DNA of 64,000 bases, taken from Actinomycetes bacterium. Its GTDB lineage: Bacteria > Actinomycetota > Actinomycetes > Propionibacteriales > Propionibacteriaceae. Within the stretch, counting starts at the first letter, position 1. Every line of letters begins with the position of its first letter. This document shows, in pieces, positions 42,294 through 51,536 of this stretch. The notes beneath the pieces are model-generated. The model was not told the origin of the DNA. It did not search any database and saw nothing but the letters and a program-made list of their open reading frames with translations. The stretch covers positions 1 to 64,000 of the forward strand of contig JAEXAS010000015.1 in assembly GCA_023458095.1 (NCBI GenBank), read 5' to 3'. The position numbers were made by a program, and so were the translations under genes.

Positions 42294-44378
42294 TCAGGAA
42301 GTCGCAGCCAACAACTGCCGCAGGGTCTTCTTCAGGTCGGCGATCTCGTCGCGCAGCCGTGCCGCGACCTCGAACTGCAACTCCGCGGCAGCGGCATGCA
42401 TCTGGTCGGTGAGTTCGCTGATCAAGGACGCCAGCTCGGCCGCCGGCATGTCCCCCAGATCCCGAACTGTCCCTTCGACCGCCGCAGGTGCTGCTTTGGC
42501 TGAGCCCTTGGCGCCGGCGCGGCTGACCAGGGCTGCGGTGTCGGCGTCCTCGCGCGCCAGCAGATCGGTGAGGTCGGCGATCTTCTTGCGCAAGGGCTGC
42601 GGATCGATGCCGTGTTCGGTGTTGTAGGCAACCTGCTTGGCGCGCCGGCGATTGGTCTCGTCGATCGCCGCCGCCATCGAGGGCGTGATCTTGTCGGCAT
42701 ACATGTGGACCTGGCCCTCCACATTTCGGGCAGCCCGCCCGATGGTCTGAATCAGCGAACGCTCCGAGCGGAGGAATCCCTCCTTGTCGGCGTCCAGAAT
42801 CGACACCAGGCTCACTTCCGGCAGATCCAATCCCTCGCGCAGCAGATTGATTCCGACCAACACGTCGAACATGCCCAGCCGCAGTTCGCGCAGCAGTTCG
42901 ATGCGGCGCAGAGTATCGACCTCCGAGTGCAGGTAACGGGTACGCACCCCATTCTCCAGCAGATAGTCGGTGAGGTCCTCGGCCATCTTCTTGGTCAAGG
43001 TGGTGACCAGCACCCGCTGGTCAGCCGCAGCGCGCACCCGGATCTCCGCCATGAGATCGTCGATCTGGCCCTTGGTGGGCTTGAGCACGATCTCGGGGTC
43101 GACCAAACCCGTCGGACGGATCAGTTGCTCCACAATGCCGTCGGCTTTGGCCATCTCATAGGGGCCCGGCGTGGCGGAAAGGTAGACGGTCTGACCGATG
43201 CGCTCGACGAATTCCTCCCACCGCAACGGACGGTTGTCCATCGCAGAGGGCAATCGGAATCCGTGCTCCACCAAGGTGCGCTTGCGCGACATGTCGCCTT
43301 CGTACATGCCACCGATCTGCGGCACAGTGACGTGGGATTCATCGATGACCAGCACGAAGTCCTCGGCGAAGTAGTCCAGCAGACAGTTCGGGGCGGTTCC
43401 GGGGCCACGTCCGTCGATGTGACGGGAGTAGTTCTCGATCCCCGAGCAGGTACCGATCTGGCGCATCATTTCGATGTCGTAGCCGGTCCGCATCCGGAGA
43501 CGCTGTGCCTCCAACAATTTGTTCTCGGCGTTCAGTTCGACCAGCCGGGCGTCCAGTTCCTGTTCGATCTCGCCGATGGCCCGTTCCATGCGTTCAGGCC
43601 CGGCTACATAGTGCGAGGCGGGAAAGATGTACACCTCAGTGTCGGTGCTCAACACTGCACCGCTGACCGGGTGCATCGTCGACAGGGCTTCGATCTCGTC
43701 GCCGAACAACTCGATACGCACGGCGTGTTCCTCATACATCGGGAACACCTCCACCGTGTCACCACGCACCCGGAAGGTCCCCCGGGTCCCGGCCAGGTCA
43801 TTGCGGACGTACTGGATGTCCACCAGCCGCCGTAGCAAGGTGTCCCGGTCACACTGCTCCCCCACCCGCAGCCGGATCATGCGATCCACATATTCCTGCG
43901 GGGTACCCAAGCCGTAGATGGCCGATACCGTGGCGACCACGATGACATCGCGACGGGTGAGCAGCGAGTTGGTGGCCGAGTGGCGTAGCCGCTCGACCTC
44001 CTCATTGAGCGAGGAGTCCTTCTCGATGTAGGTGTCGGTCTGCGGTACGTAGGCCTCAGGTTGGTAGTAGTCGTAGTAGGAGACGAAATACTCCACCGCG
44101 TTCTGGGGGAAGAACTGCCGCAGCTCGTTAGCGAACTGGGCCGCAAGGGTCTTATTGGGCTGCATCACCAGCATCGGACGCTGCAGACGTTCAGCCAGCC
44201 AGGCGACCGTCGCCGTCTTGCCGGTGCCGGTGGCACCGAGCAGCACAACATGCTGCTGCCCGGCCTTCAGTCGGGCTTCTAGGTCGTCGATGGCGGCCGG
44301 CTGGTCACCGGCCGGCTCAAAATCGGCGACGACCTCCAACGGCGCCACCCGGCGCTGCACATCACTCACTGGTCGCAC
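42294..44378 (-). CDS. uvrB: excinuclease ABC subunit B
   Basis: 694 residues from the GTG at 44378 (VRPVSDVQRRVAPLEVV). The longer frame to 44456 would overlap coaE; TAAGCT 8 nt before this GTG and the family N-terminus favour the short form. Helicase motifs: LLGATGTGKTATVAWLAE, beta-hairpin EYFVSYYDYYQPEAYVPQTD, DEAD-like LVIDESHVT, LREGLDLPEVSLV and IQTIGRAARN. C-terminal UVR domain at about 650-690 binds UvrC. It loads at lesions after UvrA. It is separated from uvrA by terC and the MDMPI gene. Confidence 0.96.
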   Translation of the reverse strand: MRPVSDVQRRVAPLEVVADFEPAGDQPAAIDDLEARLKAGQQHVVLLGATGTGKTATVAWLAERLQRPMLVMQPNKTLAAQFANELRQFFPQNAVEYFVSYYDYYQPEAYVPQTDTYIEKDSSLNEEVERLRHSATNSLLTRRDVIVVATVSAIYGLGTPQEYVDRMIRLRVGEQCDRDTLLRRLVDIQYVRNDLAGTRGTFRVRGDTVEVFPMYEEHAVRIELFGDEIEALSTMHPVSGAVLSTDTEVYIFPASHYVAGPERMERAIGEIEQELDARLVELNAENKLLEAQRLRMRTGYDIEMMRQIGTCSGIENYSRHIDGRGPGTAPNCLLDYFAEDFVLVIDESHVTVPQIGGMYEGDMSRKRTLVEHGFRLPSAMDNRPLRWEEFVERIGQTVYLSATPGPYEMAKADGIVEQLIRPTGLVDPEIVLKPTKGQIDDLMAEIRVRAAADQRVLVTTLTKKMAEDLTDYLLENGVRTRYLHSEVDTLRRIELLRELRLGMFDVLVGINLLREGLDLPEVSLVSILDADKEGFLRSERSLIQTIGRAARNVEGQVHMYADKITPSMAAAIDETNRRRAKQVAYNTEHGIDPQPLRKKIADLTDLLAREDADTAALVSRAGAKGSAKAAPAAVEGTVRDLGDMPAAELASLISELTDQMHAAAAELQFEVAARLRDEIADLKKTLRQLLAATS

Positions 44379-44385
44379 GTCAGCA

Positions 44386-44391
44386 AGCTTA
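44386..44391 (-). promoter_or_regulatory. -10 box for uvrB
   Basis: TAAGCT on the minus strand, 8 nt before the GTG start. No Shine-Dalgarno, so a leaderless message is likely. No LexA box seen. Confidence 0.4.
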
Positions 44392-44428
44392 GGTGTCGGC
44401 ACTGACACTCCCGGTTTGTCCAACCGAA

Positions 44429-45025
44429 TCAGGCTGATCCGCGCAGCTTCTCCCACTCCTGGTCCACCTGCTGACGCAACTGATCGGCGCTGCCGTCGTT
44501 AGCCAGCACCACATCGGCCACAGCCAAGCGCTGCGCGCGGGAGGCCTGTGCCTGCATTCGAGCCTGCGCCTCGGCCGGCGACAGGCCGTCGCGTTCCTGC
44601 AGCCGGGCTCGTTGCACAGCCGGGTCTACATCGACGACCCACACCTGGTCGAAGGCATCACTTTGCCCCGTCTCCACCAGCAGCGGGATCACCTGGACCA
44701 CCACGCTGCCCGGCGCAGCGGCCGCGCTCAGCTCAGCGGCCCGCGCCCGGACTGCGGGATGAATGATCGCCTCCAGATCGCGGCGCGCCTGAGGATCATC
44801 GAAGATGATGCTCCCCAGAGCGGCACGGTTCAAGGAGCCGTCGGCAGCAAGCATCTGCTCACCGAAACGCGCGATCACCGCACGCAAGCCAGCACTTCCG
44901 GGCGCGACCGCCTCACGCGCCAGCAGGTCGGAGTCGATGATGACCGCTCCTCGTTCGGCGAGCCGGTCAGCCACTGTCGATTTTCCCGAGGCGATCCCGC
45001 CGGTCAACCCGATTCGGGTCACCAT
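44429..45025 (-). CDS. coaE: dephospho-CoA kinase
   Basis: 198 residues from the ATG at 45025 (GGGAGGACGGCC before it). P-loop IGLTGGIASGKSTVAD, IIDSDLLAREAV, and HPAVRARA with VQVIPLLVETG. It phosphorylates dephospho-CoA in the last step of CoA synthesis. The short form without the C-terminal UPF0157 domain that some actinobacteria carry. Confidence 0.95.
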   Translation of the reverse strand: MVTRIGLTGGIASGKSTVADRLAERGAVIIDSDLLAREAVAPGSAGLRAVIARFGEQMLAADGSLNRAALGSIIFDDPQARRDLEAIIHPAVRARAAELSAAAAPGSVVVQVIPLLVETGQSDAFDQVWVVDVDPAVQRARLQERDGLSPAEAQARMQAQASRAQRLAVADVVLANDGSADQLRQQVDQEWEKLRGSA

Positions 45026-45181
45026 GGCCGTCCTCCCACCGGGTGGTCCATGAGAGTCGTTGCCACAGTCCCCGACCCGGCATCGCCGGTCGTGCAGTGC
45101 GGAAAGCTCATATCGATCTCCCTCGTGGATGGCTTTGAGCCTGCCAGCCGCCGGAGGGGCTGGCAACCCGCCGCGGACACA

Positions 45182-45215
45182 GAAATGGCCACCACCTCAC
45201 GGTGGTGGCCATTTC
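45182..45215 (-). terminator. rpsA terminator
   Basis: Perfect 15-bp stem GAAATGGCCACCACC (45182-45196), 4-nt loop, complement at 45201-45215, 15 nt past the rpsA stop and followed on the minus strand by a short T-rich run. Confidence 0.8.
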
Positions 45216-45229
45216 GGCGTCTAGCCCGA

Positions 45230-46687
45230 TCAGCGGCTGCCGGTCAGCTTCTCCCGAAGCGCCTGCAGCGCCTCATCAGAGGCGAGCGAACCCTCCGGTG
45301 CGGCCTCGTCGGCTCCACCAGCGGAGTACGCGGCGGTGTTGGCCTCGTCGACCGCAGCCTGCACATCGGCAGCCTCGGCCTCCTCGACCTGCTTCTTGTG
45401 AGCCAGCCAGCGGGCCTGAGCCTCGGCGTACTGCTGCTCCCAGGCGCGCTGCTGCTCCTCGAAGCCGGGCTTCCACTCCTGGGTCTCGGGATCGAAACCT
45501 TCGGGGTAGATGTAGTTGCCCTGATCGTCGTAGGAAGCGGTCATGCCGTACAGCGCCGGATCGAAGTCGTCCGCAGCGATGTCGACACCCTCGTTGGCCT
45601 GCTTGAGGCTGAGGCTGATGCGGCGACGCTCCAGATCGATGTCGATGATCTTGACCATGACCTCGTCGTTGACCGTGACGACCTGCTCGGGGATCTCCAC
45701 GTGACGCTCGGCCAGTTCGGAGACGTGCACCAAGCCCTCGATGCCCTCTTCCACCCGGACGAACGCGCCGAAGGGCACCAACTTGGTGACCTTGCCAGCC
45801 ACGATCTGACCGATCTGGTGGGTACGAGCGAAGGTCTGCCAGGGATCTTCCTGGGTCGCCTTGAGCGACAGCGACACGCGCTCGCGGTCCATATCGACAT
45901 CCAGCACCTCGACGGTGACCTCGTCGCCGACCTCGACAACCTCAGAGGGATGATCGATGTGCTTCCAGCTCAACTCGGAGACGTGCACCAGACCGTCCAC
46001 GCCGCCCAGATCGACGAAGGCGCCGAAGTTGACGATGGAGGAAACGACACCCTTGCGGATCTGGCCCTTGGTGAGCTGATTGAGGAAGGTGTGACGAACC
46101 TCGGACTGGGTCTGCTCCAGCCAAGCACGGCGGGAAAGGACCACATTGTTGCGGTTCTTGTCCAGCTCGATGATCTTGGCTTCCAGCTCCATGCCGACGT
46201 AGGGCTGCAGGTCGCGAACCCGACGCATCTCCACCAACGAAGCCGGCAGGAAGCCGCGCAGGCCGATATCGATGATCAGACCGCCCTTGACGACCTCGAT
46301 CACCCGACCGGTGACGACGCCGTCCTCTTCCTTGACCTTCTCGATCTGGCCCCAGGCGCGTTCGTACTGAGCGCGCTTCTTGGACAGGATCAGACGACCT
46401 TCTTTGTCTTCCTTCTGCTGAACCAAGGCCTCGATCTCATCGCCGACGCTGACCACATCGAATGGGTCGACATCATGTTTGATGGAGAGTTCCTTGGAAG
46501 GGATGACGCCTTCGGTCTTGTAGCCGATGTCGAGCAGGACCTCGTCCCGATCAACCTTGACGACTGTTCCGGTGACGATGTCACCGTCATTGAAGTATTT
46601 GATAGTGGCGTCGACTGCTTCGAGGAAGGCTTCGGGCGATCCGAAATCGTCCACTGCGACGCTGAGTGTTGCCTCAGGAGAGGTCAT
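45230..46687 (-). CDS. rpsA: 30S ribosomal protein S1
   Basis: 485 residues with four S1 RNA-binding repeats at about 36-105, 122-188, 205-275 and 290-360 (GDIVTGTVVKVDRDEVLLDI, GFLPASLVE, GAFVDLGGVDGLVHVSELSW, GAFVRVEEGIEGLVHVSEL). The Ala/Glu-rich C-terminal tail of about 100 residues is typical of high-GC Gram-positives. It binds mRNA on the small subunit. It has its own promoter and a strong terminator. Confidence 0.96.
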   Translation of the reverse strand: MTSPEATLSVAVDDFGSPEAFLEAVDATIKYFNDGDIVTGTVVKVDRDEVLLDIGYKTEGVIPSKELSIKHDVDPFDVVSVGDEIEALVQQKEDKEGRLILSKKRAQYERAWGQIEKVKEEDGVVTGRVIEVVKGGLIIDIGLRGFLPASLVEMRRVRDLQPYVGMELEAKIIELDKNRNNVVLSRRAWLEQTQSEVRHTFLNQLTKGQIRKGVVSSIVNFGAFVDLGGVDGLVHVSELSWKHIDHPSEVVEVGDEVTVEVLDVDMDRERVSLSLKATQEDPWQTFARTHQIGQIVAGKVTKLVPFGAFVRVEEGIEGLVHVSELAERHVEIPEQVVTVNDEVMVKIIDIDLERRRISLSLKQANEGVDIAADDFDPALYGMTASYDDQGNYIYPEGFDPETQEWKPGFEEQQRAWEQQYAEAQARWLAHKKQVEEAEAADVQAAVDEANTAAYSAGGADEAAPEGSLASDEALQALREKLTGSR

Positions 46688-46838
46688 GTAGTAGGGCTCC
46701 GATGGGTTGGTCTCTTCAGGTGGTCACACTGCAACCATTGCTTTGATACAGATGTGGTCCAGGCTGACCTGGGCTGGTCCGCACGAAAGCGCGCTGACCC
46801 ACTAGGTCTGAGGTCATGCCGGTCGTAGTGCAACCGAC

Positions 46839-46868
46839 AGCCTATCGATCCGCGCCACAAAGGGTCAA
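46839..46868 (-). promoter_or_regulatory. rpsA promoter
   Basis: Minus strand TTGACC (46863-46868), 18 nt, TAGGCT (46839-46844). Predicted 5' leader of about 145 nt, long enough for translational feedback by S1. Confidence 0.6.
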
Positions 46869-46921
46869 TCCGGGCAGCCGCACCGGGGTTAGGCTGTCCC
46901 CAAGCCAAAGGAGGACCACCG

Positions 46922-47494
46922 ATGAGCGGTATCGCCATCATCCACGATGCCACCCTGACCCCCACCAAGCTGGAACTGCTGGCCACCTGGTTGCCGAAAC
47001 AGCCCTGGTTCGAAGGTTCCGCCGACGATCTGGAACGCATCGCCGGATTCCGCCTGGTCGACCCCGACGGCGAAGTCGGCATCGACACCATGCTGGTGCG
47101 ATCAGCCGGAGTCGTCTATCAGGTTCCACTCACCTACCGCGCCGCGCCTCTGGAAGATGCCGAATCAGCATTGATCGGCACGATGGAGCATTCGGTGCTG
47201 GGCACCCGTTACACCTATGACGCGGTCGCCGATCCGGTCTATCTGGTCGAGTTGATGCGGGTCATCCACGAAGCCGACAACGAGGCCGACCTGTCCCGCG
47301 GAGAGAAGACCATGACGGTACGCGGCTCCGGAATCGTGCCGGTCGCCAACGCGGCCGGCGAAATGATGCGGGTCATTCGAGTCCTGGACGGCAGCCACGT
47401 GCCGCCCGCCCCGCCGACTCCGCTCGGCTGGCTCACCGGCCGCTGGACCGACGCGGACGGCGAGCATGAGCAGATTCTGGTGACTCTGCGCTGA
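46922..47494 (+). CDS. maltokinase N-terminal cap-like protein (CG0192-related), stand-alone
   Basis: 190 residues from ATG after AAAGGAGG. Sequence blocks IHDATLTPTKLELLATWLPK, FRLVDPDGEVGIDTMLV, YQVPLTYRAAPL and MEHSVLGTRYTYDA match the cap-like domain that precedes maltokinase/trehalose-linked kinases. No kinase domain follows and none is near. Cytoplasmic. The role as a separate protein is unknown. Divergent from rpsA, with its own TAGGCT (46890-46895). Confidence 0.75.
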   Translation: MSGIAIIHDATLTPTKLELLATWLPKQPWFEGSADDLERIAGFRLVDPDGEVGIDTMLVRSAGVVYQVPLTYRAAPLEDAESALIGTMEHSVLGTRYTYDAVADPVYLVELMRVIHEADNEADLSRGEKTMTVRGSGIVPVANAAGEMMRVIRVLDGSHVPPAPPTPLGWLTGRWTDADGEHEQILVTLR

Positions 47495-47513
47495 TCGGGC
47501 CCAACGACTGCGG

Positions 47514-50213
47514 CTAGTGGGCTGCAGCGTGCCAGGACGCCCCGGTTCCCACCGACACCTCCAGGGGCACCGTCATCTCGACGGCGTGCCCCATCTGTTC
47601 CCGCACCATGGCTTCCAGTTCGTCGCGCTCGGCAGCCACCACTTCGAAAACCAATTCGTCGTGAACTTGCAGCAGCATGCGGCTGCGCATCCGGCGAGTG
47701 TGGAGTTGGTCGGCGACCTTCAACATCGCCACCTTGATGATGTCGGCTGCCGATCCTTGAATCGGGGCATTCAGCGCGGCCCGCTCGGCCATTTCGCGCC
47801 GCTGCCGGTTCGATGAGTTGAGATCGGGCAGATAGCGACGTCGTCCCAGCATCGTCTGAGTGAAGCCGGTCTTGCGCGCCTGCGCCACGATTTGTTGCAG
47901 ATAATCGCGCACATGCCCGAATCGCTCGAAGTACTCCTCCATCAGGCCGCGAGCCTCGGAGACCTCGACTCCCAACTGCTGACTGAGTCCATAGGCGCTC
48001 AGTCCGTAGGCCAGCCCGTAGTTCATCGCCTTGATCCGGGCGCGTTGAGCGCCGGAGACCGCATCGGCCGGCACCCCGAACACCCGTGAGGCCATCATGG
48101 TGTGAAAGTCCTGACCGCTGCTGAAGGCCTCGATCAGTCCCGCATCGGCGGATTGGTCGGCCATGATCCGCATCTCGATTTGGGAGTAGTCCGCGGTGAG
48201 CATGGTCTCGAACCCTTCGCCCGCGACGAAGGCCTCCCGGATCCGACGGCCGGCATCGGTACGGATCGGGATGTTCTGCAGGTTCGGATCCGTGGAGGAC
48301 AACCGCCCGGTCGCGGCGATGGTCTGCAGGTAGGTGGTGTGGATGCGTCCATCGTCGGAAATCGCCTTCTGCAGGCCCTCGACGGTCTGGCGCAGTTTGG
48401 TCTGATCGCGGTACCGCAGCAGGTGAGCCAGGAAGGGATGCTCTGTGCTGGCGTAGAGCGCCTCCAAGGATTCCGCATCGGTGGTGTAGCCGGTCTGGGT
48501 GCGCCGAGTCTTGGGCATTCCCAACTCCTCGAACAACACCGCCTGCAGTTGCTTGGGCGAGCCCAGATTCACGTGGTGGCCCAACACCTGGAAAGCCTCG
48601 GCCTCAGCGGCATTCACCGCGGCGTCGAAATCCTGATGTAGCCGCACGAGATGGTCGGTGTCCACAGCGATCCCGGTGCGTTCCATGCCCGCCAGGCAGG
48701 TCGTCAGGGGCAGTTCCACGCTCTGGAGCAGGTCGGCCACCCCTTGGGATTCCAGTTCGGCATCCAAGACCTGCGCCAGATCGATCACCGCTCGCGCCCG
48801 CACCATCGCCTCGGTGCCGGTCTGATCAGTATCGAAATCGAATGCGGCCTGATCGCTGTCATCGGCACCGGTACCGGACCCGCTGAGCTCTCGATGCAGA
48901 TGTCGGGCACACAGATCAGCCAGGTCATACACCCTTTGATCAGGACGCAGCAGATAGGCGGCCAGGTGCGTATCGCTGACCAGGCCTCGCAGTTCCCAGC
49001 CCCGTGCCCACACGGACAGCAGCGGCCCCTTGGCGTCGTGGATGACCTTCGCCGCGCTCTCATCGGCCAGCCACGCCGCTAACGCCTTATCGTCGGCGAC
49101 CGACAACTCGGTCACGTCGATCCAGGCTGCGGCACCGTCAGCACAGGCCAGGGCCAGCCCCGAGATGTCGCCGGTCCCGGCGCGCCAGCGTCCGCTCACA
49201 TCCATCCCCACGGTGCCCTGGGCATGTTGGGCGAGCCACGGCCCCACCTGCCCTGGGCACAGGACTTCGCCGTCCACCTCAAAGCCACCTTCGTTGGCGG
49301 GCTCGGTGTTGGGCAGCGCCTCGGCCAGGCGTTCGCGCAGCACGCGGAACTCCAGTCCGTTGAACAACGTGTTCACCGCCTCGGCGTCCCAATTCTGGCG
49401 TGCCAACTCAGCCACGGTGACCGGAAGGTCGAGATCGCCGACCAGCGCGTTGAGTTCCCGGTTGCGGGTCACATCCGCGAGATGATCTCGCAGGGATTGC
49501 CCGGCCTTGCCCGGCACCTCGGCCACATGCCGCAGCAGGTTCTCCAGACCGTCATAGCTGGTCAGCCATTTGGCGGCGGTCTTGGGCCCCACCCCCGGCA
49601 CTCCGGGCAGGTTGTCACTGGTCTCACCGACCAGCGCGGCCAACTCCGGATAGCGCTGCGGGGGAACCAGGTACTTCTCGGTCACCGCCACGGGGGTCAG
49701 CCGAGCCAGATCCGAAACGCCCTTCTTGGGGTACAACACAGTGACCTGGTCAGTGACCAGTTGCAGGGTGTCACGGTCGCCTGTGCAGATCAGCACCTTC
49801 TGCCCAGCGGCACTCGCCTGGCGGGCCAGCGTCGCGATGATGTCGTCGGCCTCGAAACCGGGGAGTTCGACATGGACGATGTTCATCGCGTCCAGAACTT
49901 CCTTGATGAGTTCCACCTGGCCGCGGAACTCCTCCGGAGAGGTGGCCCGGTTGGCCTTGTAGTCGGGGTACTGATCGGTGCGGAAGGTGTGCCGCGACAC
50001 ATCGAAGGCCACCGCCAGGTGCGTGGGACGTTCGTCGCGAAGCACATTGATCAGCATCGAGGTGAATCCGTAGACCGCATTGGTCGACTGCCCGGTGCTG
50101 GTCGCAAAGTTCTCCACGGGCAGGGCGAAAAACGCCCGATAGGCCACCGAATGTCCATCGATCAGCAGCAACGTGTCCGGGTCGTCGCCGTTGGCGTGGG
50201 GCAGGGTCGTCAC
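47514..50213 (-). CDS. polA: DNA polymerase I
   Basis: 899 residues from GTG 50213. 5'-nuclease domain (about 1-290: LLIDGHSVAYRAFFALP, PGFEADDIIATLA, GVPGVGPKTAAKWL). The middle 3'-5' exonuclease domain is degenerate: motif I reads MDVSG instead of DxE and motif II lacks its aspartate (IHDAKGPLL), so proofreading is probably lost. Polymerase domain: TADYSQIEMRIMADQS, RIKAMNYGLAYGLSAYG, LLQVHDELVFEV. It removes primers and fills repair gaps. TAGAGT lies about 9 nt before the GTG and no ribosome site is seen. Confidence 0.96.
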   Translation of the reverse strand: MTTLPHANGDDPDTLLLIDGHSVAYRAFFALPVENFATSTGQSTNAVYGFTSMLINVLRDERPTHLAVAFDVSRHTFRTDQYPDYKANRATSPEEFRGQVELIKEVLDAMNIVHVELPGFEADDIIATLARQASAAGQKVLICTGDRDTLQLVTDQVTVLYPKKGVSDLARLTPVAVTEKYLVPPQRYPELAALVGETSDNLPGVPGVGPKTAAKWLTSYDGLENLLRHVAEVPGKAGQSLRDHLADVTRNRELNALVGDLDLPVTVAELARQNWDAEAVNTLFNGLEFRVLRERLAEALPNTEPANEGGFEVDGEVLCPGQVGPWLAQHAQGTVGMDVSGRWRAGTGDISGLALACADGAAAWIDVTELSVADDKALAAWLADESAAKVIHDAKGPLLSVWARGWELRGLVSDTHLAAYLLRPDQRVYDLADLCARHLHRELSGSGTGADDSDQAAFDFDTDQTGTEAMVRARAVIDLAQVLDAELESQGVADLLQSVELPLTTCLAGMERTGIAVDTDHLVRLHQDFDAAVNAAEAEAFQVLGHHVNLGSPKQLQAVLFEELGMPKTRRTQTGYTTDAESLEALYASTEHPFLAHLLRYRDQTKLRQTVEGLQKAISDDGRIHTTYLQTIAATGRLSSTDPNLQNIPIRTDAGRRIREAFVAGEGFETMLTADYSQIEMRIMADQSADAGLIEAFSSGQDFHTMMASRVFGVPADAVSGAQRARIKAMNYGLAYGLSAYGLSQQLGVEVSEARGLMEEYFERFGHVRDYLQQIVAQARKTGFTQTMLGRRRYLPDLNSSNRQRREMAERAALNAPIQGSAADIIKVAMLKVADQLHTRRMRSRMLLQVHDELVFEVVAAERDELEAMVREQMGHAVEMTVPLEVSVGTGASWHAAAH

Positions 50214-50273
50214 AATCCGGAACTCTACCGCCGCGGGCTGACTGTGCTGCCGGTGGTGTGTCAGGGTTGCCTG

Positions 50274-50681
50274 GTGAATGTACCGGACTGGTTTGCAGGA
50301 TTACGCAGCCCCTTGGACGACAAGATGGGCACCGAGTGGCTCGAGATCACTCCAACCCGGGCCGTGGCCCGCTGTCCGGTGGCCGGCAACACGCAACCCT
50401 TCGGCCTGTGGCATGGCGGCGCCTCCTGCGTGTTGGCCGAGAGCCTGGCATCGATGGCCGCCGCGGCCGATGTCGGCCCCGACGGCACCGTGACCGGCGT
50501 CGACTTGAATGCGACCCATCTGCGCAGTGCCCGCGAAGGTTGGATCACCGGCACCGCCACCGCAATCCGGGTGGGCGGCACCCTGGCCACCTATGACGTC
50601 GACCTGGTCCATGACAGCGGCGAGCAGATCTGTGCAGCCCGGGTGACGGTCTACCTACGCAGACCGCGATCGCAGGGCTGA
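50274..50681 (+). CDS. PaaI-like hotdog-fold thioesterase
   Basis: 135 residues from the GTG at 50274. Hotdog motif FGLWHGGASCVLAESLASMA; GTVTGVDLNATHLRSAREG and GTATAIRVGGTLATYDVDLV complete the core. Such enzymes hydrolyse aromatic or other acyl-CoA esters. The substrate is unknown. No clear ribosome site upstream. Divergent from polA and convergent with the ANTAR regulator (19-nt gap). Confidence 0.82.
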   Translation: MNVPDWFAGLRSPLDDKMGTEWLEITPTRAVARCPVAGNTQPFGLWHGGASCVLAESLASMAAAADVGPDGTVTGVDLNATHLRSAREGWITGTATAIRVGGTLATYDVDLVHDSGEQICAARVTVYLRRPRSQG

Positions 50682-50700
50682 TTCGCCCCGCGAGAATCGA

Positions 50701-51321
50701 TCAGGATCGAGCTTTGCCGCTCTTGGAGTGCTCGATGACACCCTCGGCGACTTCGCGCATCGACTTGCGAAGGTCCATCGCGGTCTTTTGAATCCACCGG
50801 AAGGCCTCCGGCTCGGTCAGCCCCAGGCCCTCCTGCAGCAGACCCTTGGCCTGATCAACGGCCTTGCGGGAGGCGAACCGCTCCTCCAAGTCGCTGACTT
50901 CGGCCTCGACCGCCCGAATCTCGGCGAAGCGACCCATGGCGATCTCGATGGCGGGAACCACATCGGAAGCATCGAACGGTTTGACGACATAGGCCATGGC
51001 GCCGGCATCGCGGGCCCGCTCAACCAGTTCGCGTTGGCTGAAGGCGGTCAGCATCACCACCGGAGCGATGCGCTCCTCGGCGATCTGGGCGGCGGCGGTG
51101 ATGCCGTCCATCTTCGGCATCTTGACGTCCATGACGACTAGGTCTGGAGTGAGCTCACGGGCCAGCCGAAGGGCTTCTTCACCGTCGGAGGCCTCAGCAA
51201 CGACCTGATAGCCCTCCTCGGTCAGCAGCTCAACCAGGTCCAGCCGGATGACTGCTTCGTCCTCGGCAACCAGGACTCGCAGGCTCGATTTGGGCTGCAC
51301 ATCGTCGGGAGCGTCCGCCAT
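50701..51321 (-). CDS. pdtaR: response regulator with ANTAR RNA-binding output (PdtaR-like)
   Basis: 206 residues from the ATG at 51321; AGGA lies 9 nt before it, and an ATG 9 nt upstream is too close. Receiver domain with acidic pocket VAEDEAVIRLDLVE, phosphoacceptor D65 (LVVMDVKMPKMDG) and switch lysine in YVVKPFD. ANTAR domain at about 140-206 (ASRKAVDQAKGLLQEGLGLT, AFRWIQKTAMDLRKSM). In mycobacteria PdtaR acts by RNA antitermination with the PdtaS kinase. No kinase is adjacent here. Confidence 0.92.
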   Translation of the reverse strand: MADAPDDVQPKSSLRVLVAEDEAVIRLDLVELLTEEGYQVVAEASDGEEALRLARELTPDLVVMDVKMPKMDGITAAAQIAEERIAPVVMLTAFSQRELVERARDAGAMAYVVKPFDASDVVPAIEIAMGRFAEIRAVEAEVSDLEERFASRKAVDQAKGLLQEGLGLTEPEAFRWIQKTAMDLRKSMREVAEGVIEHSKSGKARS

Positions 51322-51422
51322 GATCACCATTCCTGCTGGTCGTCGTTGTCACATTATGTGTCCCTGAGCGTACCGTGCGTGCAACCCTTGGCACCAAGTT
51401 GTGGCAGAATCGGTCAGGCCCT

Positions 51423-51505
51423 GCCGGGGTGGCGGAATGGTATACGCGGACGGCTCAAACCCGTCTGCCCAATTGGGCGTAGGGGTTCGACTCCCCTCCT
51501 CGGCA
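51423..51505 (+). tRNA. tRNA-Leu (anticodon CAA)
   Basis: 83 nt, class II. Acceptor GCCGGGG pairs with CCTCGGC (one G-U), anticodon stem GACGG/CCGTC with loop CTCAAAC (CAA, reads UUG), long variable arm TGCCCAATTGGGCG, T arm AGGGG-TTCGACT-CCCCT, discriminator A. CCA is not encoded. Confidence 0.95.
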
Positions 51506-51511
51506 CAACAG

Positions 51512-51536
51512 GGCGGTGGTGACACCGCCTTTCCTT
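51512..51536 (+). terminator. terminator of tRNA-Leu
   Basis: GGCGGTG, loop GTGA, CACCGCC, then TTTCCTT. It lies 6 nt after the tRNA and overlaps the first unit of the tandem repeat. Confidence 0.7.

Noticed and set aside
49224..50273. long upstream extension of the hotdog thioesterase
   Set aside because: Antisense to polA; the thioesterase core begins at the GTG at 50274.
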